From contig JAKCWW010000005.1 in assembly GCA_026260175.1 (NCBI GenBank), positions 1,152-62,471 on the forward strand: a stretch of DNA of 61,320 nucleotides. The letters are read 5' to 3'. Under the pieces are notes generated by a model. That model worked only from the letters and a program-made list of their open reading frames with translations. It ran no database searches and was not told the DNA's origin. How positions within the stretch are numbered: the first letter of the stretch is position 1; the number at the start of each line of letters is the position of its first letter. Both the position numbers and the translations under genes were made by a program. Origin of the DNA: Reticulitermes lucifugus. Its lineage: Eukaryota; Arthropoda; Insecta; Blattodea; Rhinotermitidae. Positions 12,401-25,586 of this stretch are shown piece after piece.

Positions 12401-12516
12401 CATTTTGTTTTTCACAAATGCGTTTGGACGCTACGATGCATCATTCCCAGTGTATACTGGCCGGTATAAACTGGGTATGATGCATCGTTGACACGCGCTT
12501 GTGAAATACAAAATAG
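12401..12516. mobile_element. Loop-less long hairpin, MITE-like
   Basis: Left arm 12401-12460 pairs with right arm 12461-12516 with few mismatches: ATTTTGT-TTTCACAA, GCG, CGATGCATCAT-CCCAGT and TATA-CTGG/CCGGTATA at the centre. There is essentially no loop, so the DNA could form a cruciform and a transcript a roughly 55-bp hairpin. No target-site duplication recognised. A microRNA precursor would need a loop and a more even arm; a small inverted-repeat transposon is more likely. Confidence 0.6.
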
Positions 12517-14879
12517 TGTTAAGTGCGGGACACAAGTAATCCGGAAAAACTTTTAATGTATTTTACCCACCTACTACTATAGGTGAATGTTGCTCCTTTT
12601 TTGTTGATTTTATTTAGTGGTCAATAACCATTTTCGCTTTTTCCTAATTGACATGTAGAATAGAATGAGGTATTGATTATCGTGGAATATGTTTAGGCCT
12701 ATTAGTTGACGTTATTCATTCCGTGCACTGAGGTATATTTCTTATTACAAAACCAACAATTTTCACATAACAAATATATATAATGATACAGTACTTTCTC
12801 CCATATGTTTCTGCGGTCGACCACCATCTTAAGGGAGCGACAGTAATATTTAAACCTGATAAAATATAATACATTTTTATGATACAGTACATGGAAACTT
12901 GAAATTTAACAGTGTCCCGCTTCCACGTGAAATTTTATCATGCAATAATAATGATAATAATGACATCAATAATAATAATGATAATAATACTAATAATAAT
13001 AAACACAAGGGTATTTCAGTGATAGTTTTATAGACTATAAGTCTATGTACTTTGTAAAGAACAGTGACAAAGAAGCAGTAGCAAGCTTCTCACTGAATTA
13101 TTTCCATTTCTCAAAGGACGCAAGTCCTAAAAATTAAATTACAACTACTTATCATAATAATTTTATTGCAGTAATATTGGTAACTAATTAATAGTAATGT
13201 TGGTCCCTAAATCGATTAATACAAAATAAATTTTCTTAAAACATAGGAATCTGTCTGTTAACAATTGTTTTGCGTCCAGGGTAAATTTTGGACATTGTCA
13301 AATGGCCCGTGCGCAATATAATGTTGGTTTACACTAGCACACAGCACTAACCGATTAGTCTTTCTAACGAAAGCACACGCTTTACTCTGTCAGGTCCGAA
13401 AAGGTACGTTGTATAAGATTTAATTAGATTAAATTTAGTCTTAATAGTGTTAACCTCATTAGCTTCTAATTAAGAATGTGTATTACTGATTTGTTTTTTG
13501 TTACACTGTACATAATTTTTATTGCTGACGAAACTTCCGTCACAAACGGAAAATAATTAACTCGGATAATTCTCAGAATACATGAATAATTTTGCATACC
13601 ACTAATGGGAAAGAAAGAAAGAAAGAAAAAAAGAAAGAAGAAAATTTATTCCTCGATCGTTAGCTCACATCCTGGTAAAACGATATCAAGAAGACTAATT
13701 ATATTTTCTAGACAATCCTACTTTTGCCTGGGGAGTTTGAGCCGCTGAAACCTTACTTCATATAGGCTTATGTTAAAGTTACAACATGTAAAAGCTAACC
13801 ACTAAAGAGCAATGTTCGGTAGAATTAATTATTTTCTATATTAATTTGCAAAGGCTAATTTCTTTCACGAAGTTTGTCCATAATTTTGAGTCGCAGACAC
13901 GCAGGTAAGCCAGTGTAACCTCTTTAATGTGTTTGTGAGGTTGACACACACTATCGGTCTCAGCCTATTACCGCAACAGTTCAACTACTACAAATATATT
14001 TGCTATTTATTAACCCTCTGAAGCAGACGACGAAACAGATATGGAAGTAAAGAAGAAATATGAGGGGACTGAAGTGGGAAGAAATAGTTTTATTAAAGAT
14101 TGCGGAAAACAAGATTTACTTCTCTGTATGTGCGCATATTTTGCCCCCTCGTCCTTCTATTAAAGGTAGACTAGGCGCAAGGTGAAGCCTTGGGAAATAA
14201 AGAAGTTTAGGTGATGGAAATGGAGTAGTTGAGTGGGCAGAAGAGGAAAGTATCTGAGCATGTTTCCTGATTTTTGAAGTTTTTAAAATTTTGTAATTGG
14301 AGTGCTGAATTATGACGAAATTATAAGTTTGAGAACGCTGAGTTTGTACGGAAATTTTGAAGATAATTTTGGATGAACGAATTCTACCTAAACAACACTT
14401 AACAATGCGGTTCTTACTTCACATTGAACACATAGAGGCTTCAGTATAAATATCAAATAGTTAAGTCTCTATGGAAGTAATGTCTGTTTATTTTAAGAAT
14501 CATAAGAAGGCCGTATAAAGGATGGCAAAACGCAAAGACTTTAATGTTAGAGCAGGTGGTAAGTGTGGTACCTAGTGTACTGTAAAGAATAAAAATGAAC
14601 ATTCCAAAGACATCTGTGCTCGTTAAGACATCTCTTCTAAATATTTTTACTGAGAGTTACTATGTACGTGGCACGGACGTTTTGGGAAAATAAAATGATT
14701 TGATAGTGCCACACAAATTTATATCTAAAATTGAACATTTGTTTATCATAAAGTTTGGATTTCTTAAAACAGCATTTGTCATTACAAATATGAAAATCAA
14801 TAGAATTAAAAAGCAGGGAATCTAATTACTAGCCGACTTCCTTATTGACAACGGTAGACTATTATCACAGTTATAAATT
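12517..14879. other. No recognisable gene; imperfect AAT and AAAG simple repeats
   Basis: Imperfect AAT/ATG repeats lie at about 12945-13002 and an AAAG tract at about 13610-13641. Otherwise AT-rich sequence with short frames only. Confidence 0.45.
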
Positions 14880-15190
14880 AGGCAGTGAAGTAACCAGAAG
14901 GCTACAGACTCGACAACCAAGGAATCATGGTTCGATTCCCGACAGGAGTAACAGGTTCTTTCTTTATTAATTTGTCCACTCCAACTATGGGGAGACTCCC
15001 AGCTCCCCATCCAATGGTAACTGGGGTTTCTTTTCCCAACTGCAATGTGGCCGGCGCGTGAAACTGACCACTCACCTCCATCTAGCTTATGAAAGAGTCG
15101 AGCTATGTGTACCTCCACTCCCTCTCGTGATTTTTGACGAATGAAGGAGCAAAATTTAATAAGTTTCAGGCCTGTAGAATATTTCATTTT
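14880..15190 (+). mobile_element. tRNA-derived SINE, family shared with 25.6 kb
   Basis: A B box GGTTCGATTCCC lies at 14929-14940, in a degenerate tRNA-like head from about 14885. The body carries CTTTTCCCAACTGC, GGCCGGCGCGTGAAACTGACCA and CACCTCCA. The copy at 25587-25975 has the same order: CTTTTCCGGGGGTAA, GGCCCGTGCGTGACTTTAAC, CACCACTG. A minus-strand open frame of about 120 codons lies over the element; it is a by-product of the repeat, not a gene. Confidence 0.65.
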
Positions 15191-16861
15191 GGGGGTACTT
15201 AATATACATGATATTACTACATCATTGCAATCAGTTCCTTTCCTGCATTGTATTCTTTTACCTCTAATTCAGTAGCTAACAATTTCTAATTTAAAGCGCT
15301 GTTACTGTCAAGAGACATTAATCACGTTCTACTGAATACCGGTCATCTTGCAAAATCAAAAAGAGCTGTACTGTTACTATTTCCACATGCAGTGGACTGT
15401 ACTGCATACACAACAAGAGTTGGACGATCTCACATTTCCCCCCTTCTCTCTTATGTATTTTTTAGAGTTATCATTTCATATATTCCTGCCACCTTGCAAA
15501 AAGGGTGGTGAGAGGGAAGGCTAAATGTTGGTTCAACTAAACACTGAAATTCCCATGCAGACGTAGAATGGCTTGGCAAAGGCAACGAACGAGTAGTTAG
15601 GGAATCCCCATGTTATGATGGGATAGAAAGCAGCAGGCTTCCACCTACCGTATGTTTGTATGTACATACATATATATTACATAATTCAAACATAACCCCT
15701 AATATTAAGCCTTATATTTAGGAGCCAGATGTGTTTGCTTAGCCTTACATACAAACACGAAAAAATACCTAATTCCATTACATTATACCATGAACGGAGC
15801 TGGTAAACACCGTATGTTTTAAAAATATCAGTCTGACGTAATGAGAAAATACAAGGGGCTTCACGCTGCAGCAAATATGGCTGGAACTCCGGGGCTTGGT
15901 AGTAATCGAGTGGATCAACCCTTTGTGTTCAGCAGCCATGTATCCGCACGGACTAGTGATAATGGAACAGAGAGAAGAATTTGCAAATACAGAAGTTTTG
16001 AATCTGACTTCCTTGAATAAAGTGGCTGGGAATCAAAGCCCCTAGACTCGATTACTTTTACAATTCAAATATCCGGACGTGAATAACCCTATCTGTAGTC
16101 CTACCGCTCAAAAACGGCCGATTCCATAGAAATTCTTGTCACGGTTGACTGAAAGGAACATTTCATAAAAGTAACTGTTAATTTCCATAGTTACTGTAAC
16201 AAAACACACTCACAAACACTGCACACATAGGCAGGTACCTATGTCGAAAACAACAGTCCGGGCTTCGTCATTTGTTAGACGAAAAGATGAAGAACATAAA
16301 AGAAAAGAACGGAGTAAGGGGTTAACTTCTTGTATGACATCCCTTTGTGTTTATGTACTTAATCAATTAGCAAATCACCGTAAAAAAGAAGTATTTATTT
16401 ATTATGTAATTATAAACTACACGTAAAAATTTCGATCTGAAGGAAAAAAAATAAGAAGAGACAGCATAAAAACATAGAAAGAATATAGAAAAGACTGGTT
16501 ATTTTTACAGAAGTTCATAACCCTATATTTTCGAGATACTCTGGAGAAAGGACCATTAGGTTCCTTCGCAAATTCGGATATGTGTATTATTTAAGTGTGA
16601 TGATATGTCCAGGAGAAAGGAAAAGGGAGATTGGTTATAAAAATATATTTACGGGCTTCAATTAGAGGAACAGTACTTGATTTAAACCTCTAATTAAAAT
16701 ATATGCCCAAATTATATGCAATATGCCTGAGGTTTCTAACGTGACATCGACACTTCGTAAATGCAGCAGTTTTCCCTTCTGAAGTTATTTAGCTGATAAT
16801 TATATGACTAGCTTCGTTGAAGACAGTCCTTTTTTTTAGAAGTCAATATTCACTCAGTCAA
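15191..16861. other. No recognisable gene
   Basis: Short frames only. A small TATA-rich tract lies near 15660-15680. No repeat family recognised. Confidence 0.4.
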
Positions 16862-17110
16862 TCAGAAAATTCTCTGCCACTGATGGAAAGCTCACAGTCA
16901 CTTTCACAAGATTCCGCCCCTTAACCCTGTCTAAATTTAAACGTTTCCAGTCAATAACCACAAATTCTACTTATTTCATACCAATTTTAAAATTGTCCTT
17001 TCAGCTACATCTAGCTTTTCCAAATTATCTCTTCCGTTCAGGTTTTGCCACCAAAACCTTTTGCACAAATTTCATCTGCCACATGAGATGACGATTCTAA
17101 TAATGTTTGG
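16862..17110 (-). mobile_element. Non-LTR retrotransposon remnant, ORF C-terminus
   Basis: On the minus strand, shifting frames give an ADEICAK segment, VLVAKPERKR, KDNFKIGMK, then FVVIDWKRLNLDRV and LVKVTVSFPSVAENFL. Order and spacing match the retrotransposon C-terminus at 21.6 kb (GKPEGKR, DNIKMDL, DWIDLAQDRD, RALVN...F). Several stops and frameshifts show an old, inactive copy. There is no 5' part, typical of 5'-truncated LINE insertions. Confidence 0.55.
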
Positions 17111-20100
17111 TACACAATAGAAACTACAAAGTCCCTCCCATTCAGATAAATTCCACACTGACGTCAGATCTCTGGATAATGTAAATGTCATGAAAATATG
17201 ATCATATAAACTCAGAAGATTTTTGAGTTTCGAAGGCTTAGCATGGAAGGGAGTACAATATCAAGTTGGATCCGATTGAAATAACATAACAGGTCGTGGA
17301 GTGGATTCATCTAGCTTAAGTCAGGAATAAGTGGCACACTGTTGTGATCAAAGTAATGAAACTTCGGTTTCCATAGAATGCAGAGTATTTATTCACAGTA
17401 TGGAAAATTATTAGCTTCAGGAAAACAATTCTGCTTCATAGAATTAGCTGATTCAGTGTACTTTATTTTACCAAAACCTGCAGATAATACATAAGGCCTT
17501 CCGTAGCACGCAGGTAGTTTATCCTGATGTGTTGGTTAATAATAATAATAATAATAATAATTTAAAGCAAAATTAAATGCACGAATTACGTTCTGCAGTA
17601 TCGTTAAAATATGCGTTCGCTAGGTCTTCGTGAGCCACATTACATGCAGCACCTTAAAATTGTCATATGGCCAAGTTAGGTAAATCTGTAACTTTTTCTT
17701 AATGGAGCATATTTCATAAAAACCAGATTAAAATAAATGATATATTAATATAACAGCAGTGTATAAAGGATACCCTTAGCACAACGGGTTTGATAAGAGG
17801 TCCAACAAAGGAATAATTAGCGGCAATGCGATCTTTTTTACGGCCACTCAAAGAATAAACAGACCCTAACGTTATTTATATTTCTACAACTTTAACTTTT
17901 GTTTCACGTACTCCTAGTTAGATAAATTGGTTTTAGGAACAATTTTGTGATTTTTCTTTTTATACTGTAAATACTGCCAATATAATCTTTGAAATAAATA
18001 TTAAAAAAACACAAAATGAACCGAACTGTTTTCGCCGTGTAGAATGAAACACAATGGGAAGGCCGTATTACTTCTTAGGGTGTGGTCTGTGGTAAATTTG
18101 AACGATCTGATTCTGGAATAATTAGGCAAATGTTTTCAAATACAAGTGCCTGAAATACTTCCATATTCGAACGCACTGTGCAGCACTTTAATCTCCGCGG
18201 ATCTAATGCACATACTTTCCATTTCCCGGAAGACTTAAAGACATAGAGAGCAGGCCACTCTCCCGTCGTAGTCGAAGGCTCTGTCGTCAAAGCAGTGAGG
18301 TCGCCCAAGTGCTTCCCGCAAGATCGGAATGTGTTTCCATGATATGCTAAACGTGGACGTTTAATCTAATAATTTGCAGTTCCTGATGTAATTTGTGAGA
18401 GGTTGGATTTCACAATTTTGTACTAGCATGCAATATTACAAATATAAAAGGTATACATATGGATATTACTATGTGCATATGGCTCAAACAACTTTAAGAA
18501 CCGATTTAAAGTAATTAATAAGAAGTGAATTATTACTCTGAATATTTGGTTTCACATGTCATAACGTTTTTTTTAATTATTTTAAAAACTTTACAAGATT
18601 CTCTGTGTCAGTGAAATATTCAGGACTGTGTTTCCACTATGTTCTACTAGAAAGTCATAATCTGTAGTGTGGTTTGGTGTGCTGGCAGCTCTGAAGACTT
18701 GTAAACGGGAGGTTTTTTCCTATTTTTCTCAGTACATTGAGACAAATACTAAAGTAGTAGCTCGAATGGTCACAAACTTTTCGTTTTCAGTTCATCGTTT
18801 GCAAATCATTATTGCATCGTCCCTCGAGATATTGACACCCTCGCAAAATAAACAATAAATAATTTAATCTCATCAGTTTTTGGCGTAGGCGATTATGGTT
18901 CTCGGGAACATTATTTAAACCATATTTAAAAAAGGTCGAGGCAGAGGTAAAATAACATTAAAATAAGCCTCTCAAACGTAATGGAACGGCACTGCTATTC
19001 TAAATTATCGTACCAAAACTTCTCCTTGTATGTTAGAAATTTAAATCCCACAACCCTTCTCGCCATTCAGAACCCCTTCAGTAACACCCTTGCTTCCATT
19101 AAACCCTTAATTAACAGCATGCTCTTTGCAAACCCTCTCCAACCAAACCCTTTCAGGTATAATCCAAACTCGAAGCCATCTTGTGATCGGAAAACGAGCT
19201 GCATTCAAATGGCAGAGTTAAACATGAAAAGCTAATTTACAGTTGAAGGGAAAGTGGAGGAATGTTAACGTGAAAACTTCCGTTACGTTAATAGCGTCAT
19301 AGACTGTAGTTAGCTTAGTGAAGTATGTGATATGTTTATCTGCGTGTGAATGAAGCACCTCTTCAAATTAGGAGTGCTGATATTTTCACAGCATTGGTGC
19401 ACGTATAAGCGTGGGAGAAGACACGTAAGTTCCTTTGTACTTAGGACAAGCACGATAGGTGAAACACACCCCTGATCTATGTCCTTTGCTCTTCTTTCTT
19501 TATTCTTTATGGTTTATTAATAATAGTGTCAGTAGCTTGGACTAAACATGGTAGAATGAAGAACTAACTGGTTTAGAAAGAATTGGAAAGGATGTGGAAA
19601 GAAACAGTCATGTCACAATTTGAGGAACGAAACATAAAATTGCTAGAGGGATTGAGAAAACCACATAACCCACTAGACAAGCAGGTATCGGGGCCAGTGT
19701 TTAAGGAAAGGGCATTCCAAATGTGAAGCCAGGATGCAAACATATCCTTGTGTTATCTTGCTTCTAGTTGCGCTTGACAGAATTGCCAGATACCCATTAT
19801 CATTAAGGCTAATCGTGACTGTCCACGACTAGTGCTTATCTAGTCTTTGAGAGTGCTGATGTCTGGCTAATGGAAGTAAATTTTAGGAATTTTTTTTAGG
19901 CTAACATATATATATATATATATGGAGATAAATACTTCGTACAAATGTGAAGGATAAAATTAATTTATAAATAAAAAAACGAAAAATTAATATATATACA
20001 GGGTGTTTGAAAAGAGTGCTGCGGAGAATAAGTGGATTTAAGAGAGAAAGTAACAGAAGGTTGGAGAAAATTACGTAATGGGAAGCCTTATAATTTGTAA

Positions 20101-21599
20101 TCCTTGCCGATGTATCTTGGATGATTAAATCAAGAAGGGGGGGGGGGCGTGTAATATGGATGGGAACGATAAGAAATGCACAACAAATCTGAAGGGACAA
20201 CTTCCATTATCGCGTGCTAGTAAACGTGGTAATGAATTTTTGAATTTAAAAAAGTCAGATATTTTTCGTTGCCGAGCGACTCTTACTTTCACAAAATACT
20301 TTATTGACTTCGTCGAATGTCTGCCAGAAATAAATTGTCTCGACAGTGCCTTCTGCTAAGAGTATGTACACATGTGTACTGTAGCTGCCAGACATGCAGC
20401 ATATCACATGCGTTACACTTCCAAAGTGGAGCAGTAATGCAGGTACAATGTTTATCACGCCAGTGTCAGTCACAACAGGCATGTTTTAATGCGCGGACTA
20501 GAACAGCGAAGCATTCAACGTCGCGGATTCCTTCACGCTTGTAGGCGATGAGCGAGCCATGTTTCAAGCGACGAGTCAGTCAAAGAGAAAATATTTTAAA
20601 ATGCACATTAGAGCAACGAGGCAATTAAAAACTGTGACATTTGATCGAACGCAGGTCATGGAAATAGCATCTCTATAAAACCTCAATTTAAGCGCCGAAC
20701 TATAATCCTTTTTATACCTGCACTCAACACTTTCTCCTGCAGATGACATAACTGTAATGCCCTGCAGATATTTTACACCCATTTAGCACAAGATAGGATG
20801 TCAGATGATGACAAAAGACAAATGTGCGGATCAAAGCGGGAGGCAAATGCTTACTGTCCTGTTGCTTACATTCTAGTTCTAGAGATGTATTAAGTAATTC
20901 TGTTTTATTTTACTTTGTATAAAACTTACACTTAGTAGCAGACTCTATATAAGCCTATACTACACTTACCGAATATTTCGTTAACCTCAAAGTTTAAAGT
21001 TTAATTTCGTAATAATCATTGACCTATAAACAACACTTCATGCGCGGAGTGTGTGATCTATGATCATATCTGTTCCAAATTTGTCCAACGATTCTTTAGT
21101 TATTGCCATCAAATCAAAAGATATGAACAATTTTCTGATTACAGTCATCTTTTTTATATTGTACAGAACTATTATTTTATCAAACTTTGCTTATCTCAGA
21201 AACATAAATTGAGAGGAGCTAGTTTCGCTCCACCTCAAAAGTTCGTGCGTTCTCATGCTGTTATTACTCACTGCAGGAATTTAAAAAGCCGGCTAGTAAC
21301 TTCAAATGGCATGATATTTTTACTAATTTTCGTGAAAATCCTTCAAAGGCATAACAAAAAAAAACTTGCAGAAACAATAGTGATCTCATAGGCCTATATT
21401 TCTTTCCATTATATGAAGGAAATTACGCTAGAAATACAGGAATTGAATCGAAAGCAATACGGTTTAGCCCCTCACTTTTTTAATTTTATGTGTACCTGTA
21501 GACGTAGAGCATTAATTATGTGCTGGGAACTGCACAGTGAAAAGATTCATGATGTAGAGTCCTAAAAAAATATTAATTCGGGTAAACAATTATGAAGAA
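17111..21599. other. No recognisable gene; AAT and AT microsatellites
   Basis: (AAT)n lies at 17538-17561, (AT)n at about 19904-19922, and a short G run near 20139-20148. At about 20001 the sequence CAGGGTGTTTGAAAA resembles a transposon terminal sequence, but I found no partner end. No exon or RNA gene supported. Confidence 0.4.
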
Positions 21600-21829
21600 T
21601 GGGATAGGCGGTTCATGTGACACGTGTGGGTGACAGGAAAGGTTCATAAAGGGCTTTGGGGGGAGCCTGAGAGATGGAGAGCACTTGGAAAACATAAGCG
21701 TAACTGGGACTGTAGTATTAAAATGGATCTTAGTGAAATCGCGTGGAGGGCGTGGACTGGATTGATGTGGCTCAGGATAGAGACAAGTGGCGGGCTCGCG
21801 TGAAAACTGCAACGAACTTTTGGGTTTAA
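21600..21829 (+). mobile_element. Non-LTR retrotransposon remnant with stop codon, ORF C-terminus
   Basis: The clearest copy of the family's C-terminus. From about 21604 it reads VHVTRVGDRKGS-stop-RALGG. From 21666 it reads PERWRALGKHKRNW, then SIKMDLSEIAWR. A one-base frameshift near 21748 leads into VDWIDVAQDRDKWRARVKTA, then TNFWV and a stop at 21827-21829. The frameshift and internal stop mark it as dead. The recognised motif series belongs to a reverse-transcriptase ORF of non-LTR elements common in arthropod assemblies; the clade is not assigned. Confidence 0.75.
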
Positions 21830-22210
21830 TAAAATGTGGGGGATTTCTTGACTGGTTGAGGAAAAAAGACTCTTTTCCAGGGAGCTGCTAAGTATTTAGT
21901 TAATGCTGTGAAACCTTGCGCCATTTACTGTAATGTGTATGGACTCTGCTCGTAACGCATGCTGACATTAGTCCTCGACTTTGGCACACGCTATGCTGTG
22001 GTCACCAATTCCTTTTCCCGACTGCCGCTTTGCCCTTCACTGGGTGCTCTGGTTTGCACGTACCCCGGAGATAGACCACTTATCCAGCGATCTGTTCAGC
22101 AGCTGTAGTTTTCTTGTTTATTGCCCTCAAGTTAAAATGACTGCTTTCCTTTTTCTTCTACAAAAGTTATTCGATCCACTTATGGTCACAAACTTCATAT
22201 CGAATATTAG
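21830..22210. other. No recognisable gene
   Basis: May hold the 3' untranslated part of the LINE just upstream, but no tail or duplication could be defined. Confidence 0.3.
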
Positions 22211-22405
22211 CCTCTAACAGAAATGAGTTCCAGGTGTGTCTTTTGTGGGTAAAGTTGACCGGTGTGTAGGGCTGACAACCTTGCCATATTTATGTGTTGA
22301 TTGTCTAGAAATTCTGGGAGCCTCAACCTCCTGAAACCCCAAGAGCTTTACAGGGACTTACAGGCCTGTACAGGGTTAGCTTTAACTTTAGCTTTTGCAG
22401 ACTGA
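22211..22405 (+). mobile_element. 5'-truncated SINE (family of 46.9 and 61.25 kb)
   Basis: Begins with CCTCTAACAGAAATGAGTTC, which continues the sequence at the window's right edge, and contains GATTGTCTAGAA and GGGAGCCTCAACCTCCTG, shared with 47020-47060. It ends in a GCTTTAACTTTAGCTTTTG tail. The tRNA head is absent, so this is a 5'-truncated insertion. Confidence 0.65.
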
Positions 22406-24125
22406 ACACAAACTGTGTCAGTTTCTTTTACTCGCAACCGCTCTTTTAGGTTGACTAATGACAGCTGAGTTTTACGGGACATATAGCACCCAAGGTGGGT
22501 GTGGCAAATATATACACAATTGTTGTTGAAAACCTAGAAAAGAGATCCTATTTCCTAAAGTGTAAAGACGAAATGGACCTCAGAGGAAAGACTTTTAAAT
22601 TACAAGTAATGGGCACAATACAGGATCAAATGGCAACATCGGTTTTTATACCAGCAGAGAAGACTTGACCAGATGATAAACCATAACCCTGCAAAAGGAA
22701 GTTATATGACGAAATGACGCTTGGTGCTTACCAATTTGTAGATTTTATATTATCTTAATATTCTTTAAAAATTCGGTCAAGTTGCTATAAATTATAAAAT
22801 TAAAGAGTTGAAGTAGGCGTGCACAATGGGCCAAACGTTGCATTTAAGTATAAAATATGTGACGGAAGAGGACGCAGTGTTGCTACAGAGGTGCTATCTT
22901 ACTTTTGTAATGCAATCAGAGATCTGTTATGGCACAGACAACCACGTTTACCATTAATACAAACAGATTTGTGATAGTTGTGGCAATACTCTCATCTCCG
23001 CGCCGCGCATTCATTACATTCCATGGGGTTACAAGGGAATACGGAACTCGTTTGTTGCACGCCGTTAGTCTTTGGTTAAATTTAGCGCATGAACCTTCAA
23101 GTGCCTCGCCGTTGTAGATTTATGTCGCCCGAGAAGTAGCGTTAAAGCCATTACCTCTAATATGATGGAAATATATTGAATAAAACATGAATTAAGTTAA
23201 AGTTAGCTGTGGTTTCTAAATATCAATTCAGTTAGTTCCGTGTGTGTTGGCCGCAATAAATACACAGAGCAAAACTATCGAATTGGAAGAAATCATTTAA
23301 TTACTAAATGAATTTGAGATTTCAGTTCGTTTTTCTACACATGGTTATAGAAGATAATTATCGTCTGATGGTTATAAGGTTATTTAGGTGAGATATAGAG
23401 AGGAGTAATCACAATAAAATTAAATTTTTAAAGCGGGAATAAATGCCACTATTGAAAAGGAGGATCTTTTGAACTAAATGTGAAGCTTCTCTTAATTTCA
23501 CGTTGTTGATTCGGTTAATTTTGAAGGAGACTTCTGTCTATTTAAAATAAAGAAATAAATGAATGGACAGCGAAAGAGATCTTAAGTTGTGGCTCAAAAT
23601 ACTAACGCTAGAAAAGTCCCTGTTTAAGGTTACTTGAAATAAATATAACGGTTTGATTTTTCATAAACAGAAGTTTCAAAAACAGAATTTTTGAAAGGAA
23701 TATGTAAAATACAGTTCATTGTGACTTTTAAATAAATTCCATTACAACACTTAATTACTAAGAGTGATATTTTGCTAATACGGTTCTTTTGGTAAACAAT
23801 CTTAGCTTTAAAATCTTAATGATTCATTTAAAGAAAACATGAATAAAACAAAGTTTCTTTAAAAAACGTCCCAAATGTACAGCGAGCGCATTCAGTGAAA
23901 TTGTTATTTTTCAGTGTCTGTTAAAGGTTATAAGTGCCAGTGGATCAGCGTCAGGGTTTTCTTTTGAAATCATTATTACAGGTTAGAATGGTTAAAATTT
24001 TTCCGTTAAAATTTCGAAGGGATTTGAACTGATTTAAGATGAAACGGTGACAAAAAAAGAACACATATTCAATTTGTTATGCCAATGTGCATTGCTCCGT
24101 AAGAAATATAAGGCGACAGAACACG
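22406..24125. other. No recognisable gene
   Basis: AT-rich, short frames only, no repeat family identified. Confidence 0.4.
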
Positions 24126-24331
24126 CCTAGCCCAAAAGACCGAAGTCGTTTCTAGAAAATAAAAGCTTCCTTCCTGACACGAAGGACCATAGAGTACCTA
24201 CTGAAGCCATAGAACCACACGCATTTCACACCTAGCCCGAAAGACCGAAGTCGTTTCTCTAAAATAAAAGCTTCCTTCCTGACACGAACGACCATAGAGT
24301 ACCAACTGAAGCCATAGAACCACACGCATTT
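24126..24331. repeat. 105-bp tandem duplication
   Basis: Unit 1 (24126-24230) and unit 2 (24231-24331) are near identical, starting CCTAGCCC-AAAGACCGAAG and ending CCACACGCATTT, with only a few substitutions. Low divergence suggests a recent duplication. Confidence 0.9.
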
Positions 24332-25406
24332 AGGCCCATATCAAAGATTTTATTCAGAATTAGGCACGTGTCTAGTTTCAATATCCCATTGCATACTGTG
24401 CTTTTAATACTCTTTATTTATGTAAAAACACAATTTTTATGTGTACTTCAAATTTTTACTTCCCGTCATTACCTCCTTTTGGCAGCTCTGACTGCTCTGC
24501 ATTGTTTAAGGATTACACAGCATTAACAAGAGCCTTTATGACGAGTGGAGTTTAGATAGCAGACAGACAGACATACAAAGTAACATAAATGTAACTCTGA
24601 GTGATGACAGCCATTAAAACGTCCCATTGTTTGCAAAGCACACTAGCGTGTACTGCCTGCATAGAGAGAGCGACGGCGGCGCAAAAGGAAAGAAACATTA
24701 TAAATAAACGATGATTATATGACACTCTATCAACACTGATGTTTACAGTCCAACAAGATTACTGTTATAGCTATCGAGGAATGTTAAGTCGTGTATACCT
24801 TAATGATAATGTGATGTTTTTGTTCAGCTGAATCAAAATAACGAGTTTAGCACAATTCAATATCTGTTGTTCAATTTAGATTTGAACAAATTACTGAAAG
24901 CCAATGTTGGTAATTTCGCGGGTAAATCGTTTAATATTTAAAACTGGCCCACGAACCACCTCTTCAGAAATAAGGCGTGAATGAGATTTCTTAACCTAAA
25001 ATACAATAACACTATCGGGTTTTTGGAAAACTGTTGGTTACGTAATATTAACCAGTAAAGAATTTCAGGAGCTACGTATCTTAAACGCTACAAATTATTT
25101 CAGATAAAGCTAGTATATAATACAAATTTATGACACTATTCTAACTCAAAAAACAATACGAATTAACGTCCTTTTTTACAAAGCACAAACTCCCAGCCAA
25201 CACCCACTGAAATAATCAGGTGTTACAAATTAGGAATTATAAACATTGAAGAGCCAGCCTGTCGTTCTTTCCACTGTGATTCGCGGAACACTTTATGGAG
25301 AACAGGATGCACTCCACAAGAGTCCTGTGCGCCGTGACAAAGAAACCAATTACAAATATGTATCCCGTTTATAATCGATCTTTATCCGTCAGTCTGCATT
25401 CAGCAT
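24332..25406. other. No recognisable gene
   Basis: AT-rich, nothing recognised. Confidence 0.4.
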
Positions 25407-25543
25407 GAGATCTGCGCTGTGCTGGGATATTACGCAGCGTTGAGTGGTAAACTTTTACCAACGTTTCGGGACAACGTGTCGGTCCCATCTTCAAGGGTGA
25501 AGAAGTGGACGCTGCGTAATATCGCAGAAGAGCGCAGATCCCA
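25407..25543. mobile_element. Foldback element, internally shortened copy of the 33.1-kb element
   Basis: The ends are inverted: GAGATCTGCGCT...GATATTACGCAGCGT at 25407-25441 against GACGCTGCGTAATATC...AGCGCAGATC at 25508-25540. The same ends bound 33137-33349. Here only the left arm keeps the GTTTCGGGACAAC...CATCTTCAAGGG part, so one arm's inner half is deleted. Non-coding. Confidence 0.7.
25457..25498 (-). ncRNA. Hammerhead-like motif in foldback arm
   Basis: On the minus strand: stem I ACC (25498-25496) pairs with GGT (25459-25457). The box is CTTGAAGA plus T (one T more than CTGAAGA). Stem II GGGAC/GTCCC is perfect (25486-25482 with 25472-25468). Then come GAAA, palindrome ACGT and a T at the cleavage position. 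All three helices are intact; the core box is one base longer than the hammerhead consensus. Confidence 0.4.
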
Positions 25544-25586
25544 TCAGCATCGTGGCGAAAGCTTGAAATCACGTATATTCAGCAAG

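Noticed and set aside
14822..15187. 121-codon minus-strand frame
   Set aside because: Lies on a SINE; the phrase pattern recurs on the SINE at 25.7 kb, so it is a repeat by-product.
18660..18858. Frame containing VLAALK, resembling a common insect repeat phrase
   Set aside because: Only a few residues match; the rest of the phrase is absent.
20000..20030. CAGGGTGTTTGAAAA as a transposon terminal repeat
   Set aside because: No inverted partner found within a few kilobases.
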